From Anaerotignum sp. MSJ-24 (GTDB lineage Bacteria > Bacillota > Clostridia > Lachnospirales > Anaerotignaceae), in NCBI RefSeq assembly GCF_018918145.1, contig NZ_JAHLPX010000004.1, positions 62,001 to 126,000 of the forward strand: a stretch of DNA of 64,000 bases, in the 5' to 3' direction. Each line of letters opens with the position of its first letter. Within the stretch, counting starts at the first letter, position 1. The notes below the pieces were generated by a model. That model saw nothing but the letters and a program-made list of their open reading frames with translations. It had not been told where the DNA came from and made no database searches. This document shows, one piece after another, positions 60,306-64,000 of the stretch. The translations under genes were made by a program, and so were the position numbers.

Positions 60306-60731
60306 ATGATAAAAGAAACTCATTCAAGTGAAGAAACAGAAAAGCTCGGTTATGAAACAGGACTTAAGGCTAAGGCAGGAGATATATTCTGCCTTAGCGG
60401 CGATTTAGGTGTCGGAAAAACTGTTTTTACAAAGGGCTTTGCAAAAGGTCTTGGAATAGATGAGGATATAACGAGCCCTACATTTACGTTAATAAACGAA
60501 TATAACGGAAGAATACCATTATATCATTTTGATGTTTACAGAGTAGGTGATCCGGAGGAAATGGAATATATAGGCTGTGATGAGTATTTCTTCGGAGAAG
60601 GCGTATGTCTCATTGAATGGGCAGAGCTTATAGAAGAAATGATACCGGAAAATGCGGTATGGATAAAAATAGAGAAAAACTTGGAAAAAGGAATTGATTA
60701 CAGAAAGATTACATTCGGAGGTAAGGAATAA
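60306..60731 (+). CDS. tsaE: tRNA threonylcarbamoyladenosine biosynthesis ATPase TsaE
   Basis: ATPase of the complex that makes t6A37 in ANN-decoding tRNAs. The 141-residue protein has Walker A SGDLGVGKTVFTKGFAKGLG near residue 30, the ITSPTFTLINEY segment near 56 and the Walker B-like FDVYR and CLIEWAELI. The ATG at 60306 follows CAGGTG; the frame is open upstream into the preceding gene. Its stop overlaps the tsaB start by one base. Confidence 0.94.
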   Translation: MIKETHSSEETEKLGYETGLKAKAGDIFCLSGDLGVGKTVFTKGFAKGLGIDEDITSPTFTLINEYNGRIPLYHFDVYRVGDPEEMEYIGCDEYFFGEGVCLIEWAELIEEMIPENAVWIKIEKNLEKGIDYRKITFGGKE

Positions 60732-61444
60732 TGAAGATACTTGCCATTGAGGCGTCCGGTTCTGCCGCAAGCGTTGCGCTTACGGAGGATAATGTACTTA
60801 AGGCTGAATTTACGCTTAACCATAAAATGACGCATTCGCAGACACTTATGCCGCTTATAGACGAAATCAAAAAATATCTTGAGCTGGATATGGACGACAT
60901 CGACTTTGTTGCCTGCTCGGCAGGCCCCGGCTCGTTTACAGGTTTAAGAATAGGTGCAGCAACGGCAAAGGGAATTGCCATGGGCATCAATAAACCTATT
61001 GTACCTGTTTCAACACTGGCGGCACTGGCATATAATGTTTATATGACAGATGCAGTAATCTGCCCAATTATTGACGCAAGACGAAGACAGGTTTATACAG
61101 GCATATACAGATGGGAGTTCGGAAAGCTTGTCTGCGATAAGGAAGACGGCATAGAGCTTATAGACGATATACTTGAAATGGTAGAAAATTATGAGCTTCC
61201 CGTTATATTTGTAGGTGACGGAATACTTGCCTATAAAGATCTTATAGAAAGCTATGAGGACTTTATACTTGCTCCGGCGTCCTGCAATATGCAGAGAGCA
61301 GGCAGTGTTGCATCTATGGCATATGAGCTTGTGCAGGAGGAAAAGTACGTAAACAGCGGTGAATTTGTTCCTGTATACCTTCGTAAATCACAGGCTGAAA
61401 GAGAGCTTGAAGAAAAAATGCACGGAGCTGAAAAAGATGATTGA
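60731..61444 (+). CDS. tsaB: tRNA threonylcarbamoyladenosine biosynthesis protein TsaB
   Basis: Non-catalytic ASKHA partner of TsaD in t6A formation. The 237-residue protein has MKILAIEASGSAASVAL at the N-terminus, FVACSAGPGSFTGLRIGAAT near residue 59 and PIIDARRRQVYTGIY near 114. tsaE precedes and rimI follows with overlaps, the standard tsaE-tsaB-rimI cluster; tsaD, often the next gene, is not seen before the window ends. Confidence 0.95.
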   Translation: MKILAIEASGSAASVALTEDNVLKAEFTLNHKMTHSQTLMPLIDEIKKYLELDMDDIDFVACSAGPGSFTGLRIGAATAKGIAMGINKPIVPVSTLAALAYNVYMTDAVICPIIDARRRQVYTGIYRWEFGKLVCDKEDGIELIDDILEMVENYELPVIFVGDGILAYKDLIESYEDFILAPASCNMQRAGSVASMAYELVQEEKYVNSGEFVPVYLRKSQAERELEEKMHGAEKDD

Positions 61445-61904
61445 TATTGTTCCTATGACGGAAAAGCATATTGATGATGTGGCTGAGCTTGATCAGATAT
61501 GTTTCCATATTCCGTGGACAAGAGAAGATTTTGAAAAAGAAATAAAAGAAAATGACATGGCAATATATTTTGTTGCCGTCGATAATGATAAAGCAATAGG
61601 CTATGCCGGAATGTGGCACGTAGTAAATGAAGGACATATAACCAATGTTGCCGTTCTTCCGGAATACAGAAGACAGGGCATAGGCGACATGCTTATGGAG
61701 GCAGTAGATAAAAAAGCCGATGAGCTTGAAATAGAAGGAGTTACTCTTGAAGTGAGAATATCCAATTACGGAGCACAGAAGCTTTATACAAAGCATGGTT
61801 ATAAGCCGGAAGGCTTTAGAAAAAAATATTATACGGATACAAACGAAGATGCAGTTATAATGTGGAAATATTATGACCGTAACAATAACAATACAGAAAC
61901 ATAA
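61437..61904 (+). CDS. rimI: Ribosomal protein alanine N-acetyltransferase RimI
   Basis: GNAT acetyltransferase that in E. coli acetylates the N-terminus of ribosomal protein S18. The 155-residue protein has CFHIPWTREDFEKEI near residue 22, the acetyl-CoA loop LPEYRRQGIGDMLMEAV near 75 and LEVRISNYGAQKLYTKHGY near 104. Start ATG at 61437 overlaps tsaB by 8 bp behind CGGAG. Substrate in this species is inferred from position in the tsa cluster. Confidence 0.92.
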   Translation: MIDIVPMTEKHIDDVAELDQICFHIPWTREDFEKEIKENDMAIYFVAVDNDKAIGYAGMWHVVNEGHITNVAVLPEYRRQGIGDMLMEAVDKKADELEIEGVTLEVRISNYGAQKLYTKHGYKPEGFRKKYYTDTNEDAVIMWKYYDRNNNNTET

Positions 61905-61924
61905 TAAGAATGGAGGTGTCTGAT

Positions 61925-64000
61925 GTGAAAACGGAATTAAATTACACTCAGCTCAATAACAGGGAAGATATAAATAAATTCAGCTTTAAAACCACTGATG
62001 ATATTGAACCGTTTAAGGGCATAATCGGACAGGAAAGGGCTGTAAAGGCTTTTGAATTTGGCTTGAATGTAAAGATGAAGGGCTATAACATATATGTATC
62101 GGGTCCTTGCGGCTCGGGAAAAACAACCTATGCAAAGCTAAGTGCAAAGGAAAAGGCAAAAAACGAGGCAGTACCTTATGATTGGTGCTATGTATACAAT
62201 TTTGATGATCCGAGAAGTCCGCTTTCACTCAGATTTGAGCCGGGAATAGGCAGACAGTTCAGAGATGATATGAACGAGCTTGTTTCCTTCTTTAAAACCG
62301 AGCTTACAAAGGCGTTTACTTCTGAGGATTACGACAAGGAAAAGAGCGATCTTTCACGTACATATGATGATAAAAGAGATGAGCTTATAAAAAAGCTTGA
62401 TTCTGTTGCATCTGAAAACAGCTTTGCACTTAAAACCTCTAATTCGGGAATAATATTCCAGCCGATTATAGATAATGTGCTTATAACCGAGGAAAATTAT
62501 GATTCTCTTGATGAAGACGTTAAAAACGGTATAAACGAAAGGCTTGAGTCCATGCAGGACGTTGTCAATTCGATTATGCGTGATATAAAGAATATTGATA
62601 AGGAATACCGTCAGAAGATGGATGATCTTGATTACAAAATAGGTATGTTTGCAATCGGTCATTATGTAAGTGCGTTGCAGGAAAAATATCAGTACAGTGA
62701 ACGAGTTATAAAATATCTTGAATCTGTACAGGAGGATGTTCTTGAAAACATAGACCAGTTCTCTGAGCAGGAGCCGGATGAAGAGGATCCGGTTGCAGCT
62801 CTTCTGCCTAAGCTCGGCGGAACAAAAAACGATGATGCAACGCTTAAATACAGAGTAAATCTTATTGTTGATAATTCTAAAACCGAAGGTGCGCCCGTTA
62901 TTGTTGATTATAACCCGACATATTATAACCTTGTCGGTGAGGTGGAATATGATAACGAATACGGAAACTTGACAACGGATTTTATGAAGATTAAGCCGGG
63001 ACTTATGCACAGGGCAAACGGCGGCTATCTTATAATACAGGCACAGGATTTGCTGAGCAATGTACAGGCGTGGGAGGCTTTCAGACGTATAATAAAGACT
63101 AAAGAAATTACTATTGAAAACCTCAGAGATCAGGTTGGTGCGATTGCCGTAACAACGCTTAAGCCGGAGCCTATACCATCTGATGTAAAGGTTATTCTTG
63201 TCGGTGGAGCGTATTATTACGAGCTTCTCAGAGGCTATGATGAGGATTTCTCGAAGCTGTTCAAGATAAGAGCTGATTTTGATTATGAAATGGACAGAAA
63301 TGATGAGAATATATTTAAGATTGCCGGCTTTATAAGCAAGTTCTGTGATAACGAAAAAACTCTTCCATTTGATTCCTCGGCTGTTGCATCAGTTATAGAA
63401 TATTCGTCAAGATCGGTTGAAAGCCAGAAAAAACTTTCAACAAGGTTTAATCTTATTGCCGAAATACTTGCGGAATCGGCAACATGGGCACAGCTTGACA
63501 ATGCTGAAATCGTTACTGCCGAATATGTTAAAAAGGCGGAAGAAGAAAAGGCATACAGATTGTCAATGTATCAGGAAAAAATGAATGAACTGCTTGATAA
63601 CAACACTATTATGATAGCGACAGACGGATACTGTGTAGGAAAAATAAACGGCCTTGCAGTGCTTGATATGGGAGATTATTCTTTCGGAAGCCCTACAAGG
63701 ATTACTGCAACAACATATATGGGCAAATCGGGAATAGTCAATATCGAAAAAGAGGCTGAAATGAGCGGCCCCACACATAATAAGGGTGTACAGATAATAA
63801 CAGGCTATCTCGGAAGAATGTATGCACAGAAAATGCCGCTTTCGCTTAGCTGTCGAATTGCCTTTGAGCAGAATTATAACGGCATAGACGGTGACAGTGC
63901 ATCAAGCACAGAGCTTTACTGTATATTATCAAGCCTTTCCGAGATACCTGTTAATCAGTCATTGGCTGTAACAGGTTCGGTAAACCAGTGCGGAGAGATA
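61925..64000 (+). CDS. LonB-type ATP-dependent protease, 3' end cut off by window
   Basis: A Lon-family AAA+ protease of the AAA_32 (LonB, E. coli YcbZ-like) group; 692 codons are visible and the frame is open at the window edge, so about 80-100 residues are missing. Walker A GPCGSGKT is at residues 60-67, followed by the long helical insertion (residues 110-280) typical of this group, then GGYLIIQAQDLL near 365. The protease domain has the catalytic serine in IDGDSASSTEL (Ser658); the catalytic lysine lies beyond the window. GTG start at 61925 behind TGGAGGTG. Confidence 0.9.
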   Translation, partial: MKTELNYTQLNNREDINKFSFKTTDDIEPFKGIIGQERAVKAFEFGLNVKMKGYNIYVSGPCGSGKTTYAKLSAKEKAKNEAVPYDWCYVYNFDDPRSPLSLRFEPGIGRQFRDDMNELVSFFKTELTKAFTSEDYDKEKSDLSRTYDDKRDELIKKLDSVASENSFALKTSNSGIIFQPIIDNVLITEENYDSLDEDVKNGINERLESMQDVVNSIMRDIKNIDKEYRQKMDDLDYKIGMFAIGHYVSALQEKYQYSERVIKYLESVQEDVLENIDQFSEQEPDEEDPVAALLPKLGGTKNDDATLKYRVNLIVDNSKTEGAPVIVDYNPTYYNLVGEVEYDNEYGNLTTDFMKIKPGLMHRANGGYLIIQAQDLLSNVQAWEAFRRIIKTKEITIENLRDQVGAIAVTTLKPEPIPSDVKVILVGGAYYYELLRGYDEDFSKLFKIRADFDYEMDRNDENIFKIAGFISKFCDNEKTLPFDSSAVASVIEYSSRSVESQKKLSTRFNLIAEILAESATWAQLDNAEIVTAEYVKKAEEEKAYRLSMYQEKMNELLDNNTIMIATDGYCVGKINGLAVLDMGDYSFGSPTRITATTYMGKSGIVNIEKEAEMSGPTHNKGVQIITGYLGRMYAQKMPLSLSCRIAFEQNYNGIDGDSASSTELYCILSSLSEIPVNQSLAVTGSVNQCGEI

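Overview
The window is one contiguous piece of a low-GC, endospore-forming anaerobe of the class Clostridia. Three things point there: sporulation and germination genes (a GerA/GerB/GerC-type operon, spoIIR, a SleB-type hydrolase, spmA-spmB), fermentative genes (pta-ackA, acyl-CoA dehydrogenase with etfBA), and AGGAGG-type ribosome sites with frequent TTG or GTG starts. The exact genus cannot be fixed from the sequence. Nearly all genes read on the + strand; only 31.3-37.2 kb is reversed. No IS element, prophage, tRNA, rRNA operon or CRISPR array was seen.

Layout. 0-5 kb: pta (5' end cut by the window) and ackA, then yceD-rpmF and plsX-acpP-rnc. 5-8 kb: a monocistronic secreted S-layer-like protein with a long leader. 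8-13.7 kb: complete UMP operon pyrC-K-D-F-E-B-I. 13.7-19.5 kb: an unknown membrane protein, then a molybdenum cofactor and molybdate uptake operon (moaC, MOSC, MoeA-like, modABC, mog). 19.6-22.9 kb: transaldolase-like aldolase, transketolase, thpR. 23-26.4 kb: acyl-CoA dehydrogenase-etfB-etfA behind a 190-nt leader. 26.5-31.3 kb: germination receptor operon, spoIIR and a cortex-hydrolase-like gene. 31.3-37.2 kb (minus): tadA with a VCBS lipoprotein, spmB-spmA, murI-ddl, with an AbrB-type regulator on the + strand. 37.3-43.6 kb: SRP RNA, dnaX-ebfC-recR, thyA, a B12-binding radical SAM protein, nth. 43.7-48.1 kb: FMN riboswitch and ribD-E-BA-H plus a coupled HAD phosphatase. 48.2-51.3 kb: lipoprotein, DUF2089 regulator, small membrane protein, a two-gene split TauE-like exporter, uppP. 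51.3-57.1 kb: a 640-bp intergenic region with clustered DnaA-box-like 9-mers and a sigma-H-like promoter, then hpf, purB, purA, a cupin and an SLH protein. 57.3-64 kb: udk, a membrane-anchored propeller-like protein, tsaE-tsaB-rimI and a LonB-type protease cut by the window end.

The most interesting non-gene signals are: (1) a dispersed, hairpin-rich repeat family at three intergenic sites; in the two fuller copies it starts at the stop codon of the upstream gene and ends at an intrinsic terminator, and stem positions differ by paired substitutions between copies; (2) five DnaA-box-like 9-mers within 64 bp upstream of hpf, followed by very AT-rich DNA; (3) a correctly phased A_AAA_AAG slippery site in dnaX with a -1 frame stop four codons later; (4) a G8 tract between -35 and -10 like motifs of the S-layer gene; (5) an FMN riboswitch followed by two intrinsic terminators. 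Promoter, operator and terminator calls are motif reading by eye, without statistics.
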